A stretch of 64,000 nucleotides of DNA from Flavobacterium sp. DG2-3 (GTDB taxonomy: Bacteria > Bacteroidota > Bacteroidia > Flavobacteriales > Flavobacteriaceae), in assembly GCF_030730925.1 (NCBI RefSeq), contig NZ_JAVAMB010000009.1:62001-126000 (forward strand). Reading direction: 5' to 3'. The position numbers and the translations under genes are program-made. Position 1 is the first letter of the stretch; each line of letters starts with the position of its first letter. The notes under the pieces were generated by a model. That model had not been told where the DNA came from and made no database searches. It saw nothing but the letters and a program-made list of their open reading frames with translations. Shown here piece by piece: positions 55,461 through 64,000 of this stretch.

Positions 55461-55676
55461 TTAATATCGATAAGTAATTCTTGCTTTTGACAAATCGTAA
55501 GGACTCATTTCTAGTTTCACTTTATCACCAGGTAATAATTTGATGTAATGCATTCGCATTTTACCAGAAATATGAGCAATTACAATATGTCCATTTTCTA
55601 ACTCTACACGGAACATTGCATTAGATAATGCTTCTATAATTGATCCGTCTTGTTCTATTGCTGATTGTTTTGCCAT
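55461..55676 (-). CDS. infA: Translation initiation factor IF-1
   Basis: This 71-residue single S1/OB-fold protein has the family core [39 protein letters not shown] and [14 protein letters not shown] at the end. It occupies the ribosomal A site during initiation. It sits between secY and rpmJ, a common bacterial order. Confidence 0.98.
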   Translation of the reverse strand: MAKQSAIEQDGSIIEALSNAMFRVELENGHIVIAHISGKMRMHYIKLLPGDKVKLEMSPYDLSKARITYRY

Positions 55677-55683
55677 AAATATA

Positions 55684-57030
55684 TTAAGCTACCGCTTTTC
55701 TATTTTTACCAGTCTTCATTAAACCATCATAATGTTTATTTAACAAGTATGAATTGATCTGTTGAATAGTATCTATTGCAACACCAACCATAATTATTAA
55801 AGAGGTACCTCCAAAAAACATTGCCCAAGATTGTTGTACATCCATAATACTTACAACAATAGCTGGGAACACAGCAATCAAAGCAAGGAATAAAGATCCT
55901 GGGAAAGTTATTAAAGACATCACTTTATCAAGGAAATCAGAAGTTTCTGCTCCCGGACGAACGCCTGGAATAAAACCACCGCTTCTTTTTAAATCATCAG
56001 CCATTTTGTTAGTAGGAACGGTGATTGCAGTATAAAAGAATGTAAATACAATAATTAAAGTTGCAAAAACAAAATTATACCAGAAACCAAACATATTACT
56101 AAATGCACCAACAATAGATTGTGATGTATCTGATTTAGACAATCCAGCCACCGCTGCAGGGATAAACATAATTGCCTGAGCAAAAATGATTGGCATAACT
56201 CCAGATGCATTAAGCTTTAGAGGAATCCATTGTCTATTACCACCTGCTAAATCTTGTTCGTAATCTCCAGTTGTTGTACGACGAGCATACTGAACCGGGA
56301 TTCTACGTACTGCCATTGTAAGCAATACACAAGAAATGATAACTAACAGCCACACAATAATTTCAATAACTAATAACATTGGACCTCCATTGTTATTGGT
56401 AACACGTGTTGTAAACTCTTGAATAAAAGCTTGCGGTAAACGTGCTAAAATACCAACCATAATTAACAATGAAATACCATTTCCAATACCTTTATCTGTA
56501 ATTTTCTCACCAAGCCACATAGCAAAAATTGTACCAGTAACTAAAATGATAACTGACGAGAACAAAAATTCAGGTGAATTAAAGCCTAGCAAAAATGCAT
56601 TACTAGGCAATGTTCTGTATAAATTATAGATATAAGTTGGACCTTGAACCAATGTGATAGCGATTGTCAACCAACGAGTGATTTGATTAATCTTTTTTCT
56701 ACCACTTTCCCCATCATTTTGAAGTTTTTGTAAATATGGAATCGCAATCCCCATTAACTGAACAACAATAGACGCAGAAATATAAGGCATGATACCTAAG
56801 GCAAAAACTGAAGCCTTAGAGAAAGCACCCCCGGTGAACATGTCTAGAATAGATCCTAGACCATTTTTAGTTTGTCCCGCTAAACCAGTCAATTGCGTTG
56901 CGTCAATTCCAGGAAGCGTAACGTGTGCTCCAAAACGATATACTAAAAGTAATCCTAAAGTAATTAAGATTCTATTCTTTAGTTCTTCGATTTTCCAAAC
57001 ATTACTTATTGATTCAATAAATTTCTTCAT
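55684..57030 (-). CDS. secY: Preprotein translocase subunit SecY
   Basis: This 448-residue protein has about ten membrane helices. It has the plug and early-helix segment [28 protein letters not shown], and the cytoplasmic loop [10 protein letters not shown]. These are landmarks of the SecYEG channel. It lies in the spc-type block between rplO and infA. Confidence 0.98.
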   Translation of the reverse strand: MKKFIESISNVWKIEELKNRILITLGLLLVYRFGAHVTLPGIDATQLTGLAGQTKNGLGSILDMFTGGAFSKASVFALGIMPYISASIVVQLMGIAIPYLQKLQNDGESGRKKINQITRWLTIAITLVQGPTYIYNLYRTLPSNAFLLGFNSPEFLFSSVIILVTGTIFAMWLGEKITDKGIGNGISLLIMVGILARLPQAFIQEFTTRVTNNNGGPMLLVIEIIVWLLVIISCVLLTMAVRRIPVQYARRTTTGDYEQDLAGGNRQWIPLKLNASGVMPIIFAQAIMFIPAAVAGLSKSDTSQSIVGAFSNMFGFWYNFVFATLIIVFTFFYTAITVPTNKMADDLKRSGGFIPGVRPGAETSDFLDKVMSLITFPGSLFLALIAVFPAIVVSIMDVQQSWAMFFGGTSLIIMVGVAIDTIQQINSYLLNKHYDGLMKTGKNRKAVA

Positions 57031-57043
57031 CTTAATAGATAAG

Positions 57044-57496
57044 TTATATAGTTACAGCTTCTCCTCCAGCAGCTTCGATAGCAGCTTTTGCAGTAGCAGT
57101 AAATTTGTGGGCAGTTACTTTTAATTTTGCTTTCAATTCTCCTCTACCTAAAATCTTAACGATTTCATTTTTAGAAGCTAGACGATTTGCTACGAAATCT
57201 GTCATAGAAACAGAATCAGTAATTGCACCATTGTCAACTAATAATTGAAGAGTATCTAAATTAACACCTTCGTATTCTTTACGATTGATGTTTTTGAAAC
57301 CAAACTTAGGTACACGTCTTTGAAGTGGCATTTGCCCTCCTTCGAAACCAATCTTTTTAGAATAACCAGAACGAGATTTAGCTCCTTTGTGTCCTCTTGC
57401 AGCGGTACCACCTTTTCCAGAGCCTTCTCCTCTACCTAATCTTTTATTTTGATTGTGTGTAGATCCTTCAGCAGGCTGTAAGTTACTTAAATTCAT
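57044..57496 (-). CDS. rplO: Ribosomal protein uL15
   Basis: This 150-residue protein begins MNLSNLQPAEGSTHNQNKRL and has the glycine-rich LGRGEGSGKGGTAARGHKGA segment and the GFEGGQMPLQRRVPK motif of uL15. It is a late-assembling large-subunit protein. It lies between rpmD and secY. Confidence 0.98.
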   Translation of the reverse strand: MNLSNLQPAEGSTHNQNKRLGRGEGSGKGGTAARGHKGAKSRSGYSKKIGFEGGQMPLQRRVPKFGFKNINRKEYEGVNLDTLQLLVDNGAITDSVSMTDFVANRLASKNEIVKILGRGELKAKLKVTAHKFTATAKAAIEAAGGEAVTI

Positions 57497-57507
57497 AACA
57501 GTATTTG

Positions 57508-57690
57508 TTATTTAGCTTCTTCAACAGAAACTAAGTGTTTAACTTTGTTTATCATCCCAAGGATAGCAGGATTTGACTCATGCTCCACAACTTGTCCAAT
57601 TTTACGTAGACCTAAAGCTTCTAAACCTCTCTTTTGAGAAAGAGGGCAGTTGATTTTGCTTCTTACTTGTTTTACTAATAATTTAGCCAT
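57508..57690 (-). CDS. rpmD: Ribosomal protein uL30
   Basis: This 60-residue protein reads [20 protein letters not shown], then [13 protein letters not shown] and a C-terminal [13 protein letters not shown], the complete short bacterial uL30. It lies between rpsE and rplO, as expected in the spc operon. Confidence 0.97.
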   Translation of the reverse strand: MAKLLVKQVRSKINCPLSQKRGLEALGLRKIGQVVEHESNPAILGMINKVKHLVSVEEAK

Positions 57691-57700
57691 AATTTCCTAA

Positions 57701-58222
57701 TTAACCTTTAAAAACTTTTTCTAAAGAAACACCTCTTTGTTTTGCAACAGTATGAGCGCTTCTCATTTGCAATAAAGCATCAAAAGTTGCTTTTACTACG
57801 TTATGTGGATTTGATGATCCTTGAGATTTAGACAATACATCGTGGATACCTACTGACTCAAGAACTGAACGAACAGCTCCACCAGCAATAACTCCTGTAC
57901 CATGAGATGCAGGAATTAAGAATACACGCGCACCACCAAATTTACCTTTTTGTTCGTGAGGAACAGATTGTCCGTTCAAAGGAATTCTAACTAAGTTTTT
58001 CTTAGCATCTTCTACTGCTTTCGCAATTGCTTCAGAAACGTCTTTAGATTTTCCTAATCCATGACCAACTACTCCATTTTCATCACCTACAACTACAATA
58101 GCAGAAAAACCGAAAGCTCTACCACCTTTTGTAACTTTAGTAACACGATTAACACTAACTAGACGATCTTTTAATTCAAGACCACTAGGTTTTACCAATT
58201 CTACATTTTTGTATTTAGACAT
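57701..58222 (-). CDS. rpsE: Ribosomal protein uS5
   Basis: This 173-residue protein has the dsRNA-binding domain ([19 protein letters not shown]) and [17 protein letters not shown]. The C-terminal segment [19 protein letters not shown] is also standard. It helps decoding accuracy. It lies between rplR and rpmD. Confidence 0.98.
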
Positions 58223-58228
58223 AATATA

Positions 58229-58579
58229 TTAGAATTTAAGTCCAGCGGCTCTTGCGCCTTCTGCTAATGATTTAATACGACCGTGATATAAATATCCACC
58301 TCTATCAAAAGTGATGGTATCAATCCCAGCTTTTAACGCTTTCTCAGCAACTAGTTTTCCAACAGCAGCAGCGATTTCAACGTTAGTACCTTTTCCTATT
58401 TCTTTTTCTCTCGAAGATGCAGCTAATATAGTAACTCCATTTACATCATCAATGATTTGAGCGTAAATTTCTTTATTACTTCTAAATACAGAAAGTCTAG
58501 GTCTTGCAGCAGAACCACTAACCGATTTTCTAATTCTGAATTTAATTCTCTGTCTTCTTTCAGATTTTGTTAATGACAT
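58229..58579 (-). CDS. rplR: Ribosomal protein uL18
   Basis: This 116-residue protein has the [20 protein letters not shown] core and the C-terminal [20 protein letters not shown], both standard for uL18, which binds 5S rRNA. It lies between rplF and rpsE. Confidence 0.98.
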   Translation of the reverse strand: MSLTKSERRQRIKFRIRKSVSGSAARPRLSVFRSNKEIYAQIIDDVNGVTILAASSREKEIGKGTNVEIAAAVGKLVAEKALKAGIDTITFDRGGYLYHGRIKSLAEGARAAGLKF

Positions 58580-58590
58580 AATCTTATGTT

Positions 58591-59133
58591 TTAAGCTGAT
58601 TTACCTGCTTTTCTTCTTAATACTTCACCTACAAATTTAACACCTTTTCCTTTATATGGCTCTGGCTTACGGAAACCTCTGATTTTCGCAGCAACCTGAC
58701 CTAAAAGTTGTTTATCAAATGATGTTAATTTTACGATAGGATTCTTTCCTTTTTCAGATATTGTTTCTAAGCTTACTTCTGGAGCAATTTCCAAAACAAT
58801 ATTGTGTGAATATCCAAGAGCTAAATCTAACTTTTGTCCTTGGTTTGAAGCTCTATAACCAACTCCAACTAATTCAAGTTCTTTTGTAAAACCTTCAGAT
58901 ACACCAATAATCATGTTATTGATTAAAGATCTGTATAATCCGTGTTTTGCTCTTTGGTCTTTATAATCAGACGATCTCTCTACAACGATTTGATCACCTT
59001 CAACTTTTACAGTTACGTCCGAAAACTCCTGAGTAAGCTGACCTTTCTTTCCTTTTACTGTAATAACACCTTCGTTAACTTCAACAGTTACACCAGCAGG
59101 GATTACAATTGGACTTTTACCTATTCTTGACAT
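58591..59133 (-). CDS. rplF: Ribosomal protein uL6
   Basis: This 180-residue protein has two related domains. It begins [17 protein letters not shown] and has [14 protein letters not shown] and the C-terminal [13 protein letters not shown] segment. The size is usual. It lies between rpsH and rplR. Confidence 0.98.
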   Translation of the reverse strand: MSRIGKSPIVIPAGVTVEVNEGVITVKGKKGQLTQEFSDVTVKVEGDQIVVERSSDYKDQRAKHGLYRSLINNMIIGVSEGFTKELELVGVGYRASNQGQKLDLALGYSHNIVLEIAPEVSLETISEKGKNPIVKLTSFDKQLLGQVAAKIRGFRKPEPYKGKGVKFVGEVLRRKAGKSA

Positions 59134-59152
59134 CTTATTTAGTCTTTAAAAA

Positions 59153-59551
59153 TTAGTATACGTAACAAATTACTTCACCACCTACATTTAATTGTTTCGC
59201 TTGTTTTCCAGTCATAAGACCTTTTGATGTAGAAACAATTGCAATTCCTAATCCGTTAAGGATTCTTGGTAATTTGGCAGCACCTGCATATTTACGTAAA
59301 CCAGGTTTACTAATTCTTTGGATATCTTTAATTACAGGCTCTTTAGTATCTTTATCATACTTCAAAGCAATTTTGATAGAACCTTGAACGGTGTTCTGCT
59401 CAAATTTGTAACTTAAGATATAACCTTGATCAAATAAGATCTTAGTTATTTCTTTTTTAAGATTAGAAGCTGGAATTTCAACAACTTTGTGGTTTGCAGC
59501 CACAGCATTACGAACTCTAGTCAAATAATCTGCAATAGGATCTGTATACAT
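59153..59551 (-). CDS. rpsH: Ribosomal protein uS8
   Basis: I choose the ATG at 59551, giving 132 residues that begin MYTDPIADYLTRVRNA, the true family N-terminus. A 20-residue in-frame extension to 59611 would read through a strong hairpin and has no family similarity. The C-terminal GISTSKGLMTGKQAK-like region (here IVSTSKGLMTGKQAK) and GGEVICYVY are standard. uS8 controls its operon in some bacteria. Confidence 0.97.
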   Translation of the reverse strand: MYTDPIADYLTRVRNAVAANHKVVEIPASNLKKEITKILFDQGYILSYKFEQNTVQGSIKIALKYDKDTKEPVIKDIQRISKPGLRKYAGAAKLPRILNGLGIAIVSTSKGLMTGKQAKQLNVGGEVICYVY

Positions 59552-59575
59552 ATGTATTTGATTGCGATTATGGTT

Positions 59576-59600
59576 TTCAGGAAGCACTCTGCCTCCTGAA
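59576..59600 (-). promoter_or_regulatory. Intercistronic hairpin ahead of rpsH
   Basis: On the minus strand TTCAGGAGGCA pairs with TGCTTCCTGAA over 11 bp (one G-U pair) with a 3-base loop. It lies in the 77 bp rpsN-rpsH gap, 24 bp before the rpsH ATG. There is no T-run, so it is not a terminator. It may be a uS8 feedback site or an RNA-processing site. Confidence 0.55.
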
Positions 59601-59628
59601 CCTTTAATCAATTTATAAACTTTTTAAA

Positions 59629-59898
59629 TTACCAGCTGGCTTTTTTCACACCAGGAATTAATCCATTGTTAGCCATTTCACGGAAAGTTACACGTGAAAT
59701 ACCGAATTGACGGATATAACCTCTAGGTCTACCTGTTAATTTACAACGATTGTGTAAACGAACTGGTGAAGCATTTTTAGGTAATCTTTGTAAACCTTCG
59801 TAGTCTCCAGCTTCCAATAAAGCTTTTCTCTTCTCAGCATACTTAGCTACCGTTTTCTCTCTTTTCACCTCGCGGGCTTTCATTGATTCTTTAGCCAT
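59629..59898 (-). CDS. rpsN: Ribosomal protein uS14, zinc-free long form
   Basis: This 89-residue protein begins [20 protein letters not shown] and ends with [18 protein letters not shown]. It has the length of the zinc-free uS14 type and lacks the CxxC pairs of the short form; only one Cys ([12 protein letters not shown]) is present. It lies between rplE and rpsH. Confidence 0.97.
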
Positions 59899-59901
59899 GT
59901 C

Positions 59902-60453
59902 TTAATTCTTTTTAAAAGGTAATCCTAATTCAGCCAATAATGACTTTGCCTCTTTGTCTGTTTTTGCAGTAGTAACAAAAGTAATATCCATTCCTGAAAT
60001 TTTGTTTACTTTGTCAATATCAATTTCTGGGAAAATGATTTGCTCTAAAACTCCAAGATTGTAGTTACCTCTTCCGTCGAAACCAGTAGCTTTAATACCA
60101 CCAAAGTCTCTAACACGCGGTAAAGCAGAAGTAATAAGTCTATCTAAAAACTCATACATTCTTTCTCCACGTAAAGTTACTTTTGCTCCAATAGGCATCC
60201 CTTTTCTTAATTTGAAAGACGCAACGTCTTTCTTAGAAATTGTAGATACTGCTTTTTGTCCAGTGATCTTTGTCAACTCATCAACTGCATAGTCAATAAG
60301 TTTTTTATCAGATACAGCTGCACCAACTCCACGGCTCAAAACGATTTTTTCAAGTTTTGGAACTTGCATTACGTTTGTATATCCGAACTCTTCTTTAAGA
60401 GCAGAGATCACTCTACTCTTATATTCTTCTTTTAGTCTAGGTGTATATGCCAT
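59902..60453 (-). CDS. rplE: Ribosomal protein uL5
   Basis: This 183-residue protein has [38 protein letters not shown] and the C-terminal [17 protein letters not shown]. It is the usual size and binds 5S rRNA. It lies 3 bp from rpsN and 2 bp from rplX. Confidence 0.98.
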   Translation of the reverse strand: MAYTPRLKEEYKSRVISALKEEFGYTNVMQVPKLEKIVLSRGVGAAVSDKKLIDYAVDELTKITGQKAVSTISKKDVASFKLRKGMPIGAKVTLRGERMYEFLDRLITSALPRVRDFGGIKATGFDGRGNYNLGVLEQIIFPEIDIDKVNKISGMDITFVTTAKTDKEAKSLLAELGLPFKKN

Positions 60454-60455
60454 TA

Positions 60456-60770
60456 CTATAGTACTTGATTAGATTTTTTTGAAAATCTTACTTTCTTATC
60501 TCCTTCTACTCTAATACCTACTCTAGTTGTTTCCTTAGTCTTAGGATCAATTAGAGAAATGTTAGAAATTTGAATAGAAGCTTCTTTCTTAACGATACCA
60601 CCTTGAGGGTTTTTAGCACTTGGTTTAGTGTGTTTTGAAACCAAGTTCACACCTTCAACTATCGCTTTGTTTTTTTCACGGTAAACACGTAAAACTTTAC
60701 CTTCAGCACCTTTATGGTCTCCAGCAATAACTCTTACGATATCTCCTGATTTTATTTTTAGCTTTATCAT
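60456..60770 (-). CDS. rplX: Ribosomal protein uL24
   Basis: This 104-residue protein has an N-terminal KOW domain ([19 protein letters not shown]), then [14 protein letters not shown] and the [14 protein letters not shown] segment. It is an early assembly protein of the large subunit. It lies between rplN and rplE. Confidence 0.98.
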   Translation of the reverse strand: MIKLKIKSGDIVRVIAGDHKGAEGKVLRVYREKNKAIVEGVNLVSKHTKPSAKNPQGGIVKKEASIQISNISLIDPKTKETTRVGIRVEGDKKVRFSKKSNQVL

Positions 60771-60781
60771 CTTAAAACGAA

Positions 60782-61150
60782 TTAAAGCACTTCTGGTGCT
60801 AATGATACAATTTTCATGAATTGTTTTTCACGAAGTTCTCTTGCTACCGGACCAAAAACACGAGTTCCTCTCATTTCCCCTGCAGCATTCAAAAGAACAC
60901 ATGCATTGTCATCGAAACGGATATAAGAACCATCAGCTCTTCTCACTTCTTTTTTAGTACGTACAACAACTGCAGTTGAAACAGCTCCTTTTTTCACGTT
61001 TCCGTTTGGAGTTGCATCTTTGATAGAAACTACAATTTTGTCACCAACAGAGGCATATCTTCTTTTAGTACCTCCTAAAACACGAATAGTTAAAACTTCT
61101 TTAGCTCCCGTGTTATCTGCTACTTTTAGTCTTGATTCTTGTTGTACCAT
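60782..61150 (-). CDS. rplN: Ribosomal protein uL14
   Basis: This 122-residue protein begins [20 protein letters not shown] and ends with the family segments [15 protein letters not shown] and [10 protein letters not shown]. It is the exact usual length. It lies between rpsQ and rplX. Confidence 0.98.
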
Positions 61151-61152
61151 AA

Positions 61153-61413
61153 TTATTTAGCTCTTTCTAAGATTTCAACTAATCTCCAACATTTTGTTTT
61201 ACTTAAAGGACGCGTTTCGCTAATTCTTACAGTATCTCCAATGTTACAGTCGTTTGTTTCGTCGTGTGCAACATATTTCTTAGTTTTCAACACGAACTTA
61301 CCGTATAATGGGTGTTTTACTTTTCTTACTTCAGAAATAACGATAGATTTATCCATCTTATTTGAAGTAACAACACCTATTCTTTCTTTTCTTAAATTTC
61401 TTTTTTCTTCCAT
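61153..61413 (-). CDS. rpsQ: Ribosomal protein uS17
   Basis: This 86-residue protein has the OB-fold core [38 protein letters not shown], and [19 protein letters not shown], all standard. It is a primary 16S rRNA binding protein. It is 2 bp upstream of rplN in the reading direction. Confidence 0.97.
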
Positions 61414-61430
61414 CTTTCAGCAGAATACAA

Positions 61431-61622
61431 TTATTGTAACTCTCTTTTAGTTAACTCTGTAGCTAATCTTGCAACTGTTCTTCTAACGCTTCTAATTTGA
61501 AGTGGGTTAGCAATTGGAGAAATAGCGTGAGCCATTTTTAGGTCAGCATATACTTTCTTAGTTTGACTAAGCTTTTCTTGCAACTCCGCTGCAGAAAGAT
61601 CTTTTATTTCTGATTGTTTCAT
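61431..61622 (-). CDS. rpmC: Ribosomal protein uL29
   Basis: This 63-residue protein begins MKQSEIKDLSAAELQEKL, with HAISPIANPLQIRSVRRTVA near the end. It is a short helical hairpin protein near the exit tunnel. It lies between rplP and rpsQ. Confidence 0.97.
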   Translation of the reverse strand: MKQSEIKDLSAAELQEKLSQTKKVYADLKMAHAISPIANPLQIRSVRRTVARLATELTKRELQ

Positions 61623-61634
61623 AATAAATATAAA

Positions 61635-62060
61635 TTATGCTTCGAAATCTCTAGCAACGACGAACTTAGTTTTTACTGGAAGTTTTTGAGCTGCAAGGCG
61701 TAAAGCCTCTTTTGCAACTGACAATGGAACTCCTCCAACTTCAAACATAATTCTTCCTGGTTTAACAACAGCAGCCCAATACTCAACTGCTCCTTTACCT
61801 TTACCCATACGTACTTCAAGAGGTTTCTTAGTAATAGGTTTGTCTGGGAAAATTTTAATCCATAATTGTCCCTCTCTCTTCATGTAACGAGTTGCAGCGA
61901 TACGTGCAGCTTCGATTTGACGAGATGTTAAGAACATTCCATCTTCATGTACAGATTTAATACCAAACATTCCATTTGAAAGTTCATGCCCTCTTTGAGA
62001 GTTACCTTTCATTCTACCTTTTTGTACCTTACGGTATTTTGTTCTTTTAGGCTGTAACAT
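61635..62060 (-). CDS. rplP: Ribosomal protein uL16
   Basis: This 141-residue protein begins [20 protein letters not shown] and has the [16 protein letters not shown] segment, [19 protein letters not shown], and KLPVKTKFV. These are landmarks of uL16 near the peptidyl transferase centre. It lies between rpsC and rpmC. Confidence 0.98.
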   Translation of the reverse strand: MLQPKRTKYRKVQKGRMKGNSQRGHELSNGMFGIKSVHEDGMFLTSRQIEAARIAATRYMKREGQLWIKIFPDKPITKKPLEVRMGKGKGAVEYWAAVVKPGRIMFEVGGVPLSVAKEALRLAAQKLPVKTKFVVARDFEA

Positions 62061-62079
62061 TTTTCTTTAGTTTAAAAAT

Positions 62080-62838
62080 TTACTTTCTTTTACGAGCGTC
62101 TGGTTTACCGCCTTTGTTAAAGTTAGATTTGCCTCTAGGAGCATCTCCACCTTTACCACCACCTGTACCAGATTGTTTTTTGTCCATTCCAGCAAGTGGA
62201 GAAAGCTCTCTCTTACCGTAAACTTCACCTTTCATGATCCATACTTTAATTCCCATTCTACCGTAAGTAGTATGAGCTTCAGCAAGAGCATAATCGATAT
62301 CAGCTCTGAAAGTTGATAGAGGAATTCTACCTTCTTTGAAACCTTCTGAACGCGCCATCTCAGCACCATTCAAACGACCAGAAATCAAAACTTTGATACC
62401 TTCAGCGTTCATACGCATAGAAGCAGCAATAGCCATTTTGATTGCACGTCTGTAAGAAATACGGCTTTCGATTTGACGAGCGATGCTTGTAGCCACAAGA
62501 TAAGCATCTAACTCAGGTCTTTTAATTTCAAAGATGTTAATTTGAACCTCTTTATCAGTAACTTTCTTAAGTTCCTCTTTTAACTTGTCTACCTCTTGTC
62601 CACCTTTTCCGATAATGATACCAGGTCTAGCAGTAGTGATAGTAACGGTTACAAGCTTTAAAGTTCTCTCGATGATTACTTTAGATACACTAGCTTTTGA
62701 TAAACGAGCATGGATATACTTTCTGATTTTGTGATCCTCAGCTAATTTATCGCCGTAATCATTTCCACCATACCAGTTTGAGTCCCATCCTCTGATGATA
62801 CCAAGTCTATTTCCAATTGGATTTGTCTTTTGTCCCAT
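62080..62838 (-). CDS. rpsC: Ribosomal protein uS3
   Basis: This 252-residue protein has the N-terminal [20 protein letters not shown], a KH domain with [15 protein letters not shown], and the [14 protein letters not shown] segment. A glycine- and lysine-rich tail from about residue 220 makes it longer than the E. coli protein. It lies between rplV and rplP. Confidence 0.98.
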   Translation of the reverse strand: MGQKTNPIGNRLGIIRGWDSNWYGGNDYGDKLAEDHKIRKYIHARLSKASVSKVIIERTLKLVTVTITTARPGIIIGKGGQEVDKLKEELKKVTDKEVQINIFEIKRPELDAYLVATSIARQIESRISYRRAIKMAIAASMRMNAEGIKVLISGRLNGAEMARSEGFKEGRIPLSTFRADIDYALAEAHTTYGRMGIKVWIMKGEVYGKRELSPLAGMDKKQSGTGGGKGGDAPRGKSNFNKGGKPDARKRK

Positions 62839-62843
62839 GCTGC

Positions 62844-63257
62844 TTAAGAATTGCTTTGTGTGTTATTGATAGCTCCAAGCACGATTGTAACGTGATTAGA
62901 ACGTTTTCTTATTCTGTGTGCACGACCTTGTGGAGCTGGACGAAGTCTTTTTAACATCATTCCACCATCTACTCTGATCTCTTTAACAAATAATCCAGCT
63001 TCTTCTAAATTACCTTCACTATTTTTTTGCTCCCAGTTGTTGATTGCAGATAATAATAGTTTTTCTAATTTTCTTGAAGCTTCTTTAGAACTGAATCTTA
63101 AAATGTTAAGTGCTCTTTCTACCTTCTGACCTCTTACCAAGTCCGCTACTAAGCGCATTTTTCTAGGTGAAGTAGGGCAGTTATTCAATTTTGCGAAAGC
63201 GATAGACTTATTAGCCTCTTTTCTCGCATCTGCTGTTTCTCTTTTACGAACTCCCAT
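62844..63257 (-). CDS. rplV: Ribosomal protein uL22
   Basis: This 137-residue protein has [40 protein letters not shown] and the C-terminal [20 protein letters not shown] loop region lining the exit tunnel. A short N-terminal extension precedes the conserved core. It lies between rpsS and rpsC. Confidence 0.97.
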
Positions 63258-63265
63258 TGCTTCTT

Positions 63266-63544
63266 TTATTTTTTACCTTTATTTTTTGCTCCAGCATGAC
63301 CTCTAAAAGATCTAGTTGGCGAAAACTCTCCTAATTTGTGACCTACCATGTTTTCTGTAACGTAAACTGGTACAAATTGACGACCGTTATGAACTGCGAT
63401 TGTTTGTCCAACGAAATCTGGAGTAATCATAGAAGCTCTAGACCAAGTCTTAACTACTGCGTTTTTACCACTCTCTACGTTTTCTTGAACTTTCTTATCT
63501 AATTTATAATGAACGAAAGGTCCTTTTTTTAATGAACGTGCCAT
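63266..63544 (-). CDS. rpsS: Ribosomal protein uS19
   Basis: This 92-residue protein begins [19 protein letters not shown] and has [40 protein letters not shown] and [14 protein letters not shown]. It is of standard length and lies between rplB and rplV. Confidence 0.98.
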   Translation of the reverse strand: MARSLKKGPFVHYKLDKKVQENVESGKNAVVKTWSRASMITPDFVGQTIAVHNGRQFVPVYVTENMVGHKLGEFSPTRSFRGHAGAKNKGKK

Positions 63545-63550
63545 ATCTTA

Positions 63551-64000
63551 TTATTTCTTTCTACGTTCTACGATATACTTGTTACTCGGGTTTTTCTTAG
63601 AACGAGTTCTGTAACCTTTAGCTGGCAATCCGTTTCTTGAACGTGGGTGCCCTCCAGAAGAACGTCCTTCACCACCTCCCATAGGGTGATCAACTGGGTT
63701 CATCGCTACTGGTCTAGTTCTAGGTCTTCTTCCTAACCATCTTGTTCTACCTGCTTTTCCAGATACAACTAATTGGTGGTCAGAGTTAGAAACAGCTCCA
63801 ATTGTAGCCGAACATGTTAACAAGATTAATCTTGTCTCTCCAGATGGCATTTTAATTGTTGCGTATTTCCCGTCTCTTGCCATTAACTGAGCAAAAGTTC
63901 CAGCTGAACGAGCGATAACAGCTCCTTGTCCTGGACGTAACTCAATACAAGATATAACAGTTCCAAGAGGAATTCTGCTTAAAGGTAAAGTATTACCAAT
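63551..64000 (-). CDS. rplB: Ribosomal protein uL2, 5' part cut off by window edge
   Basis: The last 149 codons are in the window, reading in frame from the right edge ([20 protein letters not shown]). The conserved segments [32 protein letters not shown] and [19 protein letters not shown] are standard. An internal Met at 63883 is not the start. uL2 is needed for subunit joining. Confidence 0.97.
   Translation of the reverse strand: MGNTLPLSRIPLGTVISCIELRPGQGAVIARSAGTFAQLMARDGKYATIKMPSGETRLILLTCSATIGAVSNSDHQLVVSGKAGRTRWLGRRPRTRPVAMNPVDHPMGGGEGRSSGGHPRSRNGLPAKGYRTRSKKNPSNKYIVERRKK

Noticed and set aside
59552..59611. 20-residue N-terminal extension of uS8
   Set aside because: It translates a strong hairpin and has no similarity to uS8; the family N-terminus starts at 59551.

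Overview
The window looks like the chromosome of a Flavobacterium-type member of the Bacteroidota. The reasons are the A/T-rich sequence, promoter-like TTG-N(~20)-TAnnTTTG elements, a UpxY/NusG-type capsule antiterminator, a Wzc-like kinase with a Gly-Tyr tail, and a Bacteroidota-type S10/spc/alpha ribosomal protein cluster. The species cannot be fixed from the sequence alone. Almost every gene is on the minus strand, so transcription runs from high to low coordinates. The one plus-strand gene is marC (45404-46030).

Region A (63.9-52.3 kb, in transcription order) is the ribosomal cluster from rplB (cut by the right edge) to rplQ, including secY, infA, rpmJ, rpoA and a terminator after rplQ. 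Two intercistronic RNA hairpin candidates stand out, before rpsH and before rpsD. Region B (52.1-44.1 kb) holds core genes: carA, eno, gltA, two guanidino-modifying hydrolases of the arginine deiminase superfamily, marC, a CoA-binding protein and recR.

Region C (44.0 kb to the left edge) is one very long surface polysaccharide locus. Its head has wza, wzc, a UDP-GlcNAc C4-epimerase, UDP-glucose dehydrogenase and upxY, followed by a strong terminator-like hairpin. A good promoter with a palindrome then precedes a second block: UDP-HexNAc dehydrogenase, manC, rfbB, a large SLBB exporter, a Wzz-like protein and gmd. Next comes a nonulosonic acid pathway of the legionaminic type (legB, legC, legH, legI, legG, ptmE, legF). 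A PIG-L deacetylase and a formyltransferase are inserted in it, which suggests an N-formylated or otherwise re-acylated sugar. Flippase, glycosyltransferases and polymerase follow.

The far end carries an amidotransferase/HisH-like/HisF-like trio directly followed by the UDP-L-FucNAc genes (fnlA, a cupin, fnlB, fnlC). This predicts an acetamidino-L-fucosamine (L-FucNAm) residue. Then come a WbuB-like glycosyltransferase, a PglC-type initiating phosphoglycosyltransferase, and an unexplained tail of ATP-grasp, SDR and metallophosphoesterase genes.

Taken together, the locus should make a Wzx/Wzy-dependent O-antigen or capsule containing a nonulosonic acid and an L-FucNAc-derived sugar. O-acetylation is likely, and two distinct export modules are present. 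The most notable points are the deacetylase/formyltransferase insertion, the HisF-like protein lacking the first catalytic Asp, the amidotransferase lacking three of the expected N-terminal Cys, the upxY-terminator-promoter arrangement, and the uncharacterised tail. No tRNA, rRNA, CRISPR array or insertion sequence was recognised. No gene-free stretch exceeds 300 bases; the longest, 37578-37862, holds the terminator, promoter and leader.
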